The translations under genes and the position numbers were made by a program. The notes under the pieces are model-generated. The model saw only the letters and a program-made list of their open reading frames with translations, was not told where the DNA came from and ran no database searches. Of a DNA stretch of 45,220 nucleotides, positions 36,633-45,034 are shown one piece after another (within the stretch, counting starts at the first letter, position 1; every line of letters starts with the position of its first letter). Source of the stretch: Rhodospirillaceae bacterium (GTDB lineage Bacteria; Pseudomonadota; Gammaproteobacteria; Steroidobacterales; Rariloculaceae); the NCBI GenBank assembly GCA_002718345.1, contig PBDA01000061.1, positions 1 to 45,220 of the forward strand. Direction: 5' to 3'.

Positions 36633-38021
36633 TTAGTCTAAGTTCATTTGTTTCGTAATATCTTTGTTAAGAATTTGCGTTGCAGCTTGTTTGCCTGATT
36701 CCATAGCACCTTCCATTCCTCGATTGGCAATACTTAAATGTTCACCACAGAAGTGAAGATTCCCATGAGGCTTGCCTATTGCCTTATAAAGCTGTGTGAC
36801 CTGTCCAGGTCGAAAGTAAGCCCAACCACCTCTAGCAAATGGATCTGCTCCCCAAGATTTAAGACCAAGGAACTCAAGTTGTCCTTGAGCGGAGGGCCTG
36901 ATTTTTTCAATTTCCTGAATTATTAGTTTCCCAGCTTCATCAACAGGTAACTTATCTAGAATTTGGGCATTCGAGCCCATAGTCCAAGCTGTGAAGCTAG
37001 TTACTTCGTTAGGATCCTCTCCATTTCGAGCTGCTGCAATCATTCCAGCCACGCCATTGGTATACATGCTTGGTTTAAGACCATCAGATTCCCAGAATTT
37101 AGACTTATGAGCTAAAAAAATCTGTGTGGTGGGTTGTGAAGGAATATCTATAATTGCCTTATGCTGTAGCTTACTAAGTGGCGGTTTGATTGCAACATCA
37201 CGTAAGGCCCCTAATGGTATTGAACAAATAACATGGGGAGCTCTATAGGTAGCGCCGTCAGCACAGCGAATTTCCAAAGACCCATCATCATCTATGCTTT
37301 TCACTACCTTGCCTAAATGTGGTTCTTTATAGAGCGCATTAGCCATTGCTATAGGTATTTGTTGTACGCCATTTAGGGCCGTGTATCCAATGATTCCCTC
37401 TTTTGCATATCGACGTTGGTGCGATGAAAATGCCGCACGAAATAACATTAATAATGCTGAGACATCATGAGCATTATTTCCGAAGCTTACGTTGATTCCA
37501 TAGGCTAGGTTAATTGCTTCTTCAGATAAGCCAAGTTTCTTCATCCATGAAAATAAAGAAATATCATTATGTGACTGACTAGGATTTAACCAATCTTTTG
37601 GTTCTTTCAGGGGATTTTCTCGAACGGTTAATATACGGCTATAGTTCCATGGCATATAGGATTTATCCATTTTTGGAAAAGGATTAGCGGGATGTACTGG
37701 CCATTCCGCTTGACGAATTATTTTTTCGTTTAAAACTAATTCTTGTTCCCGAAAAAATTCTAATGTAGGCGTAACATCAATTAGTTCTATACCATAATCT
37801 TTAGCGGCTCCAACGACAGATTTGTATCCTGCTCCTATGTAGGTGCCTCCTGCTTCTTTATTGCTACCGTGCTGGCGCATTGAATGAACTCTGCCTCCAA
37901 CATGTTCCTGAGCCTCAATGACTTGGACACTGATTCCTTGATTTTGAAGATGTAAAGCAGCTGCAAGCCCTGCCAGTCCAGCACCTATAACAATGACCTC
38001 ATCATGATGAACATCTGACAT
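36633..38021 (-). CDS. FAD-dependent amine-oxidase-family protein; candidate porphyrinogen oxidase of the heme operon
   Basis: The 462-residue flavoprotein has an N-terminal dinucleotide-binding motif VIGAGLAGLAAALHL with the following acidic end IEAQEHVGGRV. The C-terminal FAD segment LHFCGEHLSIANRGMEGAMESG, with WGADPFARGGWAYFRPG before it, is as in flavin monoamine oxidases. Protoporphyrinogen and coproporphyrinogen oxidases (HemY/CgoX) belong to the same superfamily but usually look different. As the last gene of the heme operon it may oxidise coproporphyrinogen III to coproporphyrin III, or an unrelated amine. The ATG at 38021 shares its A with the hemH stop (TGATG), so I prefer it to an upstream TTG at 38039. 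Confidence 0.75.
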   Translation of the reverse strand: MSDVHHDEVIVIGAGLAGLAAALHLQNQGISVQVIEAQEHVGGRVHSMRQHGSNKEAGGTYIGAGYKSVVGAAKDYGIELIDVTPTLEFFREQELVLNEKIIRQAEWPVHPANPFPKMDKSYMPWNYSRILTVRENPLKEPKDWLNPSQSHNDISLFSWMKKLGLSEEAINLAYGINVSFGNNAHDVSALLMLFRAAFSSHQRRYAKEGIIGYTALNGVQQIPIAMANALYKEPHLGKVVKSIDDDGSLEIRCADGATYRAPHVICSIPLGALRDVAIKPPLSKLQHKAIIDIPSQPTTQIFLAHKSKFWESDGLKPSMYTNGVAGMIAAARNGEDPNEVTSFTAWTMGSNAQILDKLPVDEAGKLIIQEIEKIRPSAQGQLEFLGLKSWGADPFARGGWAYFRPGQVTQLYKAIGKPHGNLHFCGEHLSIANRGMEGAMESGKQAATQILNKDITKQMNLD

Positions 38022-39091
38022 CAGGTTCCTATGCCACAAAGAGTTGGTTTTTTCTCATTTGGTCTACCAGAGAGGCAGCAATCAGGGGGACAGTAATCCC
38101 CATTTGGCCCTCGATTACCTAGGTACTTACGCTCAGGGTCTTTGCTGATACGTTCCATAATCAAATCACGTACCATCTCAATATAGGCTGGGTGGTTACC
38201 AACTGTAGCAGCACGAATCATATTTAATCCGAGATTTTCAGCTTGTTCCTTTGCTTCGATATCAAGGTCAAGTACTACTTCCATGTGATCACACACAAAA
38301 CCTATAGGCACGATTATTATGTGGGAGTATCCATCTGTCTTAGCCTGTTCAAGTGCATCGGAAATATCTGGTTCAAGCCAAGGTTCACCGTAGGAAGCAT
38401 TATTGCTTTGATAGGCGAGTTGCCATGATATTAGTCCAATAGACTGCCCCACGAGATAACAAGCTTCTCGCAATTGCACTTCATAATCAGTGCATTTGGC
38501 CATGGATAAAGGCAGGCTATGTGCTGTAAACATAACTAATGTCTTTTCCGATGGAGCATCCGCCTCTGCAATTGCCAAGCGTGTTTTGTCGCTTACCGCT
38601 GTAATAAATCCTGGGTGGTTATAGCCTACTCGTAGCTTGTCGATGTTAGGTGGGTTATCAATTCCTTGAATAGCCTCATAGAGATCTTCTCTATATTTTC
38701 TGCAACCACTATAGGAACTAAAGGTGCTTGTCACATAAGCGATAGCATTTTTTATTCCATCCTCAGCCATCTGATTGACAGTTTCAGTTAGCAGAGGGTT
38801 CCAGTTACGATTGCCCCAATAGATTGGAAGTTGTGGCCCATTTTTTTGAATTTTGGATTCTAGTGTTTCAATAAAAGAGCGTGTTTCTTGATTGATTGGA
38901 CTAATCCCACCAAAACGCTCATAACGTTTTGCAATATTAGATTTGACATGTGTCGGAACATTAAGACCTTTGAGCACGTTATCCAAAAATGGCATGATGT
39001 CATCGGGTCCTTCAGGACCTCCAAAGGAAATAACTAGTATTGCATCGTAATCATTACCTTCGTTGTCAAAAAAAAATTTAGAAGAATTCAA
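38021..39091 (-). CDS. hemH: Ferrochelatase of the coproporphyrin/actinobacterial type, with C-terminal Cys cluster
   Basis: The 356-residue enzyme inserts Fe(II) into the porphyrin. The start region SFGGPEGPDDIMPFLDNVLKG, FGGISPINQETR, LPIYWGNRNWNP and TSTFSSYSGCRKYREDL are worded as in actinobacterial ferrochelatases (CpfC) rather than the proteobacterial 'NLGTPDAP' type. The tail carries C334, C338, C339 and C352 (YCPPDCC then LCG), with C130 in SYSGCR, suggesting a [2Fe-2S] cluster as in mycobacterial ferrochelatase. AHSLP, with the catalytic His, is present at about 195. The start is TTG at 39091, three bases after the chdC stop and in the same frame. In the operon context its substrate is probably coproporphyrin III. 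Confidence 0.92.
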   Translation of the reverse strand: MNSSKFFFDNEGNDYDAILVISFGGPEGPDDIMPFLDNVLKGLNVPTHVKSNIAKRYERFGGISPINQETRSFIETLESKIQKNGPQLPIYWGNRNWNPLLTETVNQMAEDGIKNAIAYVTSTFSSYSGCRKYREDLYEAIQGIDNPPNIDKLRVGYNHPGFITAVSDKTRLAIAEADAPSEKTLVMFTAHSLPLSMAKCTDYEVQLREACYLVGQSIGLISWQLAYQSNNASYGEPWLEPDISDALEQAKTDGYSHIIIVPIGFVCDHMEVVLDLDIEAKEQAENLGLNMIRAATVGNHPAYIEMVRDLIMERISKDPERKYLGNRGPNGDYCPPDCCLSGRPNEKKPTLCGIGT

Positions 39092-39094
39092 AGA

Positions 39095-39859
39095 TCACCC
39101 ATCTAATGTATTTTGCCAGGCTACCTTCCCTACGAAAAAAGGTCCAAGGTTGTCTAAAAATTGAGAAGTTTGCTCTGTTTTACGCATTTCTTGTACAACC
39201 GCAGATAATGGGAATAGGTTAGGTCCAAGAAGACCGATGATGAAGTCATTATCGTTTTTGTCTAGGCCATGACAGGCAAGGCGAACATCGGCAGCGAGAC
39301 CTGCGAAACCATAACGCTTTCCGATAGAGCCATGCTCTGCAAGTATTTGGCGTTGCTTTGCTTCTGGCAGCACATAGAAGGCCTTCGAACGCTGTAGCGG
39401 GTACCATACAGCCCAAGAATATTCAGGATTTAAAACTTTATGACGCGGTTTCTCAAATAATGTTTCTTCCAAGTTGGGTTCGTATCCAATGGAGTAAGTG
39501 CGTCCGAGCATATCGAATTCATCTTTGTGTACCATAGATGAAAATGGAGGACTGTTATAAATATCTCTAAGTTCTTTTACAAAATAATCAGGGTCTTCAG
39601 ATAACGAGATCAGGCCTATGCCATTTGGATTATTAGCATCTAGGTATAAAGCTCCTTCTACTTGTTCCTTGGATAAAACACCGGTTACAGCTTCTATGTT
39701 TTCGCATTGATCGAAAGAAGTAAATTTCATGAATAGACGTCGGTCAATAGAAATAGGCCGTCCGTCTTTCATTCCTTTTTCACTTAAATCAACCGATGGA
39801 TTATTTTTTTTCAGTTTGGCATTCTTTCCATCAGTTTTTTTTTCGATTTCTTGGTTCAT
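39095..39859 (-). CDS. hemQ: Coproheme decarboxylase / chlorite-dismutase-family protein
   Basis: The 254-residue protein belongs to the chlorite dismutase family. The C-terminal domain has WYPLQRSKAFYVLP (Y153, the position of the reactive Tyr in ChdC), QILAEHGSIGKRYG (H176, expected axial heme ligand) and LGPFFVGKVAW near the end. ChdC/HemQ oxidatively decarboxylates coproheme to heme b. Between H176 and the DNDF segment there is an unusual stretch with R193 (DVRLACHGLD), where Firmicute enzymes have Gln. An Arg near here is also the hallmark of true chlorite dismutases, so that role is not formally excluded. The basic N-terminal 40 residues are extra. The operon position between hemE and hemH favours ChdC. 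Confidence 0.85.
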   Translation of the reverse strand: MNQEIEKKTDGKNAKLKKNNPSVDLSEKGMKDGRPISIDRRLFMKFTSFDQCENIEAVTGVLSKEQVEGALYLDANNPNGIGLISLSEDPDYFVKELRDIYNSPPFSSMVHKDEFDMLGRTYSIGYEPNLEETLFEKPRHKVLNPEYSWAVWYPLQRSKAFYVLPEAKQRQILAEHGSIGKRYGFAGLAADVRLACHGLDKNDNDFIIGLLGPNLFPLSAVVQEMRKTEQTSQFLDNLGPFFVGKVAWQNTLDG

Positions 39860-40878
39860 CTGATTTTCTCGTTATGCACAACGTCAATTAGGGCCTCTAC
39901 ACTCTCTAGAGGGGTCTTAGGAAGGATGCCATGACCTAAATTGACAATATGCCCAATAGGATTGACTTTATTTATTAATTGCTTGGCAGCTTGTTCAGTG
40001 GGGTCAGCACCTTGGAGCAGAATCGCAGGGTCTATGTTCCCTTGGATTGCATGAGTGTTATAGCGCTTTTGTGTATCTTCTATGTTTATCCTCCAATCAA
40101 TAGCTAAAACTTCTGCTGGCAGACTTGCGTAAGCGTCTAATAGATGCGGTGCATTTTGAAGAAATAATATTCTAGGTACACCAGCTTCACCTACTTTCTC
40201 TAACATTGTTTGGAGATGTGGACGAATAAGTTTTTCCCAATCATTTAGAGACAAAATGCCTGCCCATGAGTCAAAGATTTGTACTGCATCGGCACCAGCC
40301 TTAGCTTGGTTAATGAGGTACATTGCCATAGCATCAGAAAGTTTTTTCAGAAGAGAGTTCATTGCTTCAGGTTGTGCTGCAGCAAACCCTCGTAGTGTAG
40401 GAAAATCCTTCACTCCTCGTCCTTCCACTAAATAAGCAGCTAATGTCCAGGGTGCACCGCAGAATCCAAGCAGTGCGGTTTCCTCTGGTATAACTTCACG
40501 TGTCTGTTGAAGTGCAGTTACAACTTCGGGTGCAAGTTTCTCGGGGTCAGAGGGCATAAGTGCAGCAACATCTTTTTGTGATCGAATAGGGTTTGCTACT
40601 ACTGGGCCCGGATCAAAATCAAACTGAATTCCCAAGGCAGGAAGTGGACTCATGATATCAGCAAATATGATCGCAGCATCAAGGGGATAGCGTTTGAGGG
40701 GTAACAGAGTTACCTCAGTTGATAGGTCTGGCGATTGAGATAAGTCTTTGAATGAATGCGTTTTTCTCAAATTACGATATTCAGGAAGGTAGCGACCTGC
40801 TTGCCTCATAATCCATAGTGGTCGCCTTGGGGTTTCTTCACGTCTTATAGCTTTCATTATTAGCCGATCTTTAGTCAT
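39856..40878 (-). CDS. hemE: Uroporphyrinogen decarboxylase
   Basis: The 340-residue enzyme converts uroporphyrinogen III to coproporphyrinogen III. The N-terminal signature PLWIMRQAGRYLPEYR (about 20-35) is intact, with the substrate-binding Asp in ADIMSPLPALG (about 73-83), GFCGAPWTLAAYLVEG and the closing NLGHGILPKTPLESV. It overlaps the response-regulator gene by eight bases upstream and chdC by four downstream, so translation is coupled. Its product is the entry compound of the coproporphyrin-dependent branch whose other enzymes follow directly. Confidence 0.97.
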   Translation of the reverse strand: MTKDRLIMKAIRREETPRRPLWIMRQAGRYLPEYRNLRKTHSFKDLSQSPDLSTEVTLLPLKRYPLDAAIIFADIMSPLPALGIQFDFDPGPVVANPIRSQKDVAALMPSDPEKLAPEVVTALQQTREVIPEETALLGFCGAPWTLAAYLVEGRGVKDFPTLRGFAAAQPEAMNSLLKKLSDAMAMYLINQAKAGADAVQIFDSWAGILSLNDWEKLIRPHLQTMLEKVGEAGVPRILFLQNAPHLLDAYASLPAEVLAIDWRINIEDTQKRYNTHAIQGNIDPAILLQGADPTEQAAKQLINKVNPIGHIVNLGHGILPKTPLESVEALIDVVHNEKIR

Positions 40879-41593
40879 TTTGAGGAATCTCCGGCTGTTC
40901 CGTGAAACGATAACCTACGCCTCGAACAGTATGAAAGTGTTCTGGTACTTCAACATTTTTTTCGAAACGTTTTCTTAATCTAACAATGAAATTATCAATC
41001 GTGCGAGTTGATGGAAATACTTCATATCCCCAGACCTTATCCAATATGTCTTCTCTTGGCACAATCTTGCCTACTTGTTCGGCAAGTACCTTTAGGATCA
41101 TGGCTTCTTTGTGGGTTAGTAAATGTACAGCGTCATCCCAAGATCTAGCATGATAGGTTTGAAAGTCAACTTCATTACCTCCAAAGTTAAGTATAACTTT
41201 TGTTTGGTTATACCAGTTTGCACGTCTCAAGATAGCTGCCACGCGTAACAGAAGTTCTTTAAGATGAAAAGGCTTGGCCAGGTAATCATCTCCCCCTGCT
41301 TCTAGGCCGCGAATTCGATCTTCTGGATCGCCTTTGACTGTTAAAAATAGAACTGGCGTTTGTGTTCCGTTTTTTCTCAATTCTTCGCAGGTTTGTAGGC
41401 CATCCATCTTAGGTATCATCACGTCCATTAGAATGAGATCAAAAGATTCTTTCGTCGCGATTTTAAATGCCTCTTGTCCATCATAAGCAATAGAAATTTC
41501 ATACCCTTTAGCTTGAAGGTTCTCACGGATTCCATCAGCAAGATGTTCTTCATCTTCAACAATAAGAATGCGATGTGCGTTTAATTGATTCAC
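40871..41593 (-). CDS. OmpR-family response regulator
   Basis: The 240-residue protein has an N-terminal receiver domain (about 7-120) with the acidic pair in VEDEEH, phospho-acceptor D57 in LILMDVMIP, T85 and K107 (YLAKPFH). A C-terminal winged helix (about 135-232) carries LTHKEAMILKVLAEQVGKIVPREDIL and STRTIDNFIVRLRKRFE. All switch residues are present, so it should be a working DNA-binding regulator. It is encoded between hemL and hemE with its kinase and overlaps both neighbours by a few bases, suggesting it controls heme synthesis or a heme-linked response. Confidence 0.95.
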   Translation of the reverse strand: MNQLNAHRILIVEDEEHLADGIRENLQAKGYEISIAYDGQEAFKIATKESFDLILMDVMIPKMDGLQTCEELRKNGTQTPVLFLTVKGDPEDRIRGLEAGGDDYLAKPFHLKELLLRVAAILRRANWYNQTKVILNFGGNEVDFQTYHARSWDDAVHLLTHKEAMILKVLAEQVGKIVPREDILDKVWGYEVFPSTRTIDNFIVRLRKRFEKNVEVPEHFHTVRGVGYRFTEQPEIPQND

Positions 41594-42675
41594 TTAAGCT
41601 CCGGTGTGGGCCATATAACTTTGATTATGGCGCCATTTGCAGGTCTCTTGCTCTCTGCTTTTATTTTTGCTCCAGAGAGTTCTACCAACTGCCGAACGAT
41701 ATACAAACCCAAGCCAGTGCCAGGTGTAGTTCTTCTCAGTTCGTCACCTAATCGATAGAACTTTTCAAATATCATGGCTGCATCTTCTTGAGGAAACCCA
41801 ATGCCATCATCTTCTATAGAGAATTGAACACAGGCCCCTAAAAGTTCACTGCTTACTTTTATATAAGTTCCGTTTCCTGCAGCACACGCTTTAATGGCAT
41901 TGTCTATAAGATTTATTAAAATTGTTTCAAGAGTTGTGGGGTCAGCAACAAAGGCAAGATTGGGGTCAATATCTATTTCAAATATAATTCCATTGCTTAA
42001 TGCCCTTTCATTAAGTTCTGCGGTTGTTGCCTCAACAACTTCTCGGAGAAAGACAGATTCTTTTCTAAGATCTAGTTTTCCTTCTTCTATTCTAGTGGTA
42101 TCTAATAGATTATCTACCATGCGTAGTAACCTTTCTCCATCTGCAAGTATTCTTGAACCAAGTCGTTGTGTATCTGAATTTTCAGTACGCATCATCAAAG
42201 TCTCAGTTGATAGTCGCATACTTGCTAAAGGACTTTTAAATTCATGAGACACAGCTGCAAGAAAATTTTGTTGTCTTTTTCTTAAATCATTGTCATGTCT
42301 TATTGTTCGAGTAAGGACGGTCATTCCGCCAAGCAGTACTAGCAGGAAGAACCCTCCTTCCCAAGTGTATCGGTTGATTCTAGAAGAAGCGCTATCATCA
42401 AGAATTTGAACTGCTTCTCCAAGAACGTTAGCTTTACCAGTTGTTGAATCTATCTCTAGATGAGGCATTAGATCTGGCAGTGTCTCTGTAGACCCTGATA
42501 ATGCTGCAGTAACAGCAAGTGCATCTGATTCATATAAAGCAACCAAACGATCTCTATCATCGTTTACCATTCTAGCTAAGTCTGTTATCCAGAAGGCAAT
42601 TAGTGCTGTGGAAAAAATCAGTAGCGCGAGAAAGCCAAATTGCAATGCCTTTGTAGGGTCACGCTTTAGCATCAT
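41590..42675 (-). CDS. Membrane sensor histidine kinase
   Basis: The 361-residue kinase has two membrane segments (about 12-31 and 106-122) enclosing a short periplasmic sensing loop of about 75 residues. No HAMP is obvious. The HisKA box is QNFLAAVSHEFKSPLASMRL (H144). The ATPase domain has the N box LINLIDNAIKA, G1 EDDGIGF, the F box IFEKFYR and G2 TPGTGLGLYIVRQL. The sensor loop shows no Cys and no known ligand domain, so the signal is unknown. It is coupled by four-base overlaps to hemL upstream and the response regulator downstream. Confidence 0.93.
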   Translation of the reverse strand: MMLKRDPTKALQFGFLALLIFSTALIAFWITDLARMVNDDRDRLVALYESDALAVTAALSGSTETLPDLMPHLEIDSTTGKANVLGEAVQILDDSASSRINRYTWEGGFFLLVLLGGMTVLTRTIRHDNDLRKRQQNFLAAVSHEFKSPLASMRLSTETLMMRTENSDTQRLGSRILADGERLLRMVDNLLDTTRIEEGKLDLRKESVFLREVVEATTAELNERALSNGIIFEIDIDPNLAFVADPTTLETILINLIDNAIKACAAGNGTYIKVSSELLGACVQFSIEDDGIGFPQEDAAMIFEKFYRLGDELRRTTPGTGLGLYIVRQLVELSGAKIKAESKRPANGAIIKVIWPTPELK

Positions 42676-44039
42676 GGTGTGCTCCCCGTCATTTTTTTAT
42701 TTTCTTGGGATCTGTTTTGGAACTTAAATTCTGAGAAATTTTCAGCTAATACATAAGCTAAACTGTTTGATAACTTATCTATATCATCTTTAGTGTGAGC
42801 AAGAGAAAGGAAACCTACTTCATATGCTGATGGCGCTATAGATATTCCTCGATTGAGGAGGCCATGAAAAACAGCCTTATAGTATTTAACAGCATTTTTA
42901 TGGATAGATTCCGCACTCCGCGGAGGAGTGTTTGATCCCCATGCAATCCAGAAAATAGAGCTTATCCTGACAAGACTTGCTGGTATCGGACTTGTTTTTA
43001 GTACTGTGCTAATTTTTTTTTCAAGATATTCTCCAAGTGCCTCTAGTTTTCGCCAACCTTGGTTTTCTATCATGTAACGGAGAGTCTTCAAGCCTGCTGA
43101 CATAGCGACGGGGTTCCCTGACAACGTACCTGCTTGATAGACATCACCTTGTGGAGCCAAATGCTTCATAATTTTTTTTGACCCGCCAAAAGCACCAACT
43201 GGCATACCCCCGCCAATCACTTTCCCAAACGTTGCTAGATCGGGTTGTATGGCGTAATGCGCTGCGGCACCAGCTAGACCCAATCGAAATCCAGATATCA
43301 CCTCGTCGAAAACTAATAGAGCTCCGTATTTAGTACAAATATCACGCAGGGTTTTTAGAAATTTCGGCCGTTGAAGTAATAAGCCATTATTGGCCGGTAC
43401 TGGTTCGATTATTACGGCTGCAATTTTGTTACCTTCTTTTTTGAAGAGTTTGATTAATGCATCTTCATCATCCAAAGGCAAAACACGAGTGAGTTCAGCA
43501 AAGGGCTTAGGCACACCAGCTGATGATGGTGTACCAAAGGTAGCTAGCCCAGAACCTGCAGCAACAAGCAAATAATCCACATGACCGTGATAGCAGCCTG
43601 AGAATTTAACAATCAAATCACGTTGAGTAGCACCACGCGCTAGGCGTATTGCACTCATAACGGCCTCTGTACCAGATGATACAAAACGTACTTGTTCGAT
43701 TCCTGCATAGGATTCTACCACTAGTTCTGCTAGTTCAATTTCTGGTCTCGATGGGGCTCCAAACGAGGTGCCTTGTTGTACAGACCTTCTAATTTCCTGA
43801 GTCAACATAGGATGAGTGTGCCCAAGTATAAGTGGCCCCCAAGATCCTATGAAATCAAGATATTGGTTTCCATCTTCATCAACTATCTCGGAGCCATTTG
43901 CTGATTGAATAACTAGTGGCGTTCCTCCTACTCCATGGAAAGCTCTTACAGGAGAACTCACCCCTCCTGGTAATGAGGCAAGTGCTCTCTTATACAAAAG
44001 TTCAGATCGTTCTTTGGCAGAGTGTTTACTCACAGCCAT
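42672..44039 (-). CDS. hemL: Glutamate-1-semialdehyde 2,1-aminomutase
   Basis: The 455-residue PLP enzyme makes 5-aminolevulinate from glutamate-1-semialdehyde (C5 pathway). It shows LPGGVSSPVRAF (about 23-34), SSGTEAVMSAIRLARGAT, FSGCYHGHVDYLLVAAGSG, VFDEVISGFR and the PLP lysine K273 in ATFGKVIGGGMPVGAFGG. It is longer than the usual 425-430 residues because of a polar C-terminal extension (after about 435, KFQNRSQENKK). It overlaps hemB by ten bases. The C5-pathway partner hemA is not in the window. Confidence 0.97.
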   Translation of the reverse strand: MAVSKHSAKERSELLYKRALASLPGGVSSPVRAFHGVGGTPLVIQSANGSEIVDEDGNQYLDFIGSWGPLILGHTHPMLTQEIRRSVQQGTSFGAPSRPEIELAELVVESYAGIEQVRFVSSGTEAVMSAIRLARGATQRDLIVKFSGCYHGHVDYLLVAAGSGLATFGTPSSAGVPKPFAELTRVLPLDDEDALIKLFKKEGNKIAAVIIEPVPANNGLLLQRPKFLKTLRDICTKYGALLVFDEVISGFRLGLAGAAAHYAIQPDLATFGKVIGGGMPVGAFGGSKKIMKHLAPQGDVYQAGTLSGNPVAMSAGLKTLRYMIENQGWRKLEALGEYLEKKISTVLKTSPIPASLVRISSIFWIAWGSNTPPRSAESIHKNAVKYYKAVFHGLLNRGISIAPSAYEVGFLSLAHTKDDIDKLSNSLAYVLAENFSEFKFQNRSQENKKMTGSTP

Positions 44040-45034
44040 TTTCCTTTGATTGCATCCCTTGCATGATAAGTTATGATTTGATCAGCCCCAGCTCGGCGTA
44101 TTGCCATCAAGTTCTCCCTAACCACGGTGGCTTCGTCAAGCCACCCATTAGCTGAAGCTGCTTTTATCGCAGCATACTCACCTGATACGTTATAGGCACA
44201 AAGCGGTAATACGCTCGAATTACGAACAGCTTGGATGACATCAAGATAGGCAAGAGCAGGTTTTACCATCAGCATATCTGCACCCTCTTGTTCATCAAGT
44301 TTTGCTTCTCTCAAGGCTTCTAGCAAGTTGCGTGGATCCATTTGGTAGCTTTGACGATCCCCTTTATTAGGGGCTGAATCTGCGGCATCGCGAAATGGAC
44401 CATAGTAACCAGATGCATATTTCACGGCATATGCAAGTAGAATAACATCCGAGTGCCCGGCCTTATCAAGACCATCACGTATAGCTGCTACACGGCCATC
44501 CATCATATCTGATGGTGCTACCACATCTGCACCTGCTTCCGCATGGCTTAGTGCTGTTCTTACTAGTGGATCAAGTGAGGCATCGTTAAGTACATTCCCA
44601 TTTTCGATAAGCCCACAGTGTCCATGATCTGTATAGGCGCACAGACATACATCAGTCATAACATTTAGGTTGTCGCCAAATTCTTTTTTAAGATTGCTTG
44701 CTGCCTTTTGCACTGCACCATTTGGGTCCCATGCAGCTTTCCCATCTGCTGTCTTGTGTGCTGCATTATCTGGGTGCCCAAACAGTAGTGCAGAGCTAAT
44801 TCCTATTTTTAGGTCTGCATCAATTGTGCTTAGTAAATTGTTCAGGCCTAGTTCTGAAATGCCTGGCATCGATGGAATTGGGATTTCTGCATTTTCAGTA
44901 CCAAGTACGAAATGAGGTACGATAAATTGTGAAGGTGAAATATATGTTTCGGCTACGAGGTTACGTACGGTCTGATTTTTTCTTAACCTCCTTGGCCGAG
45001 AACGTCCTGAAGTATTTATAGTCGCATTGCTCAT
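44030..45034 (-). CDS. hemB: Delta-aminolevulinic acid dehydratase (porphobilinogen synthase)
   Basis: The 334-residue TIM-barrel enzyme joins two aminolevulinate molecules to porphobilinogen. Zinc-type cysteines are present in DVCLCAYTDHGHCG (C130, C132, C140), and the two Schiff-base lysines are in AYAVKYASGYYGPF (K205) and MLMVKPALAYLD (K258). The N-terminus RSRPRRLRKNQTVRNLVAET is of the widespread bacterial type. It overlaps hemD by four bases (ATGA) upstream and hemL by ten downstream. Confidence 0.97.
   Translation of the reverse strand: MSNATINTSGRSRPRRLRKNQTVRNLVAETYISPSQFIVPHFVLGTENAEIPIPSMPGISELGLNNLLSTIDADLKIGISSALLFGHPDNAAHKTADGKAAWDPNGAVQKAASNLKKEFGDNLNVMTDVCLCAYTDHGHCGLIENGNVLNDASLDPLVRTALSHAEAGADVVAPSDMMDGRVAAIRDGLDKAGHSDVILLAYAVKYASGYYGPFRDAADSAPNKGDRQSYQMDPRNLLEALREAKLDEQEGADMLMVKPALAYLDVIQAVRNSSVLPLCAYNVSGEYAAIKAASANGWLDEATVVRENLMAIRRAGADQIITYHARDAIKGKWL

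Noticed and set aside
39095-39859. A true chlorite dismutase for perchlorate respiration
   Set aside because: No perchlorate reductase genes are nearby, and the gene is translationally coupled to hemE on one side with hemH three bases away on the other; the reactive Tyr of coproheme decarboxylases is present.
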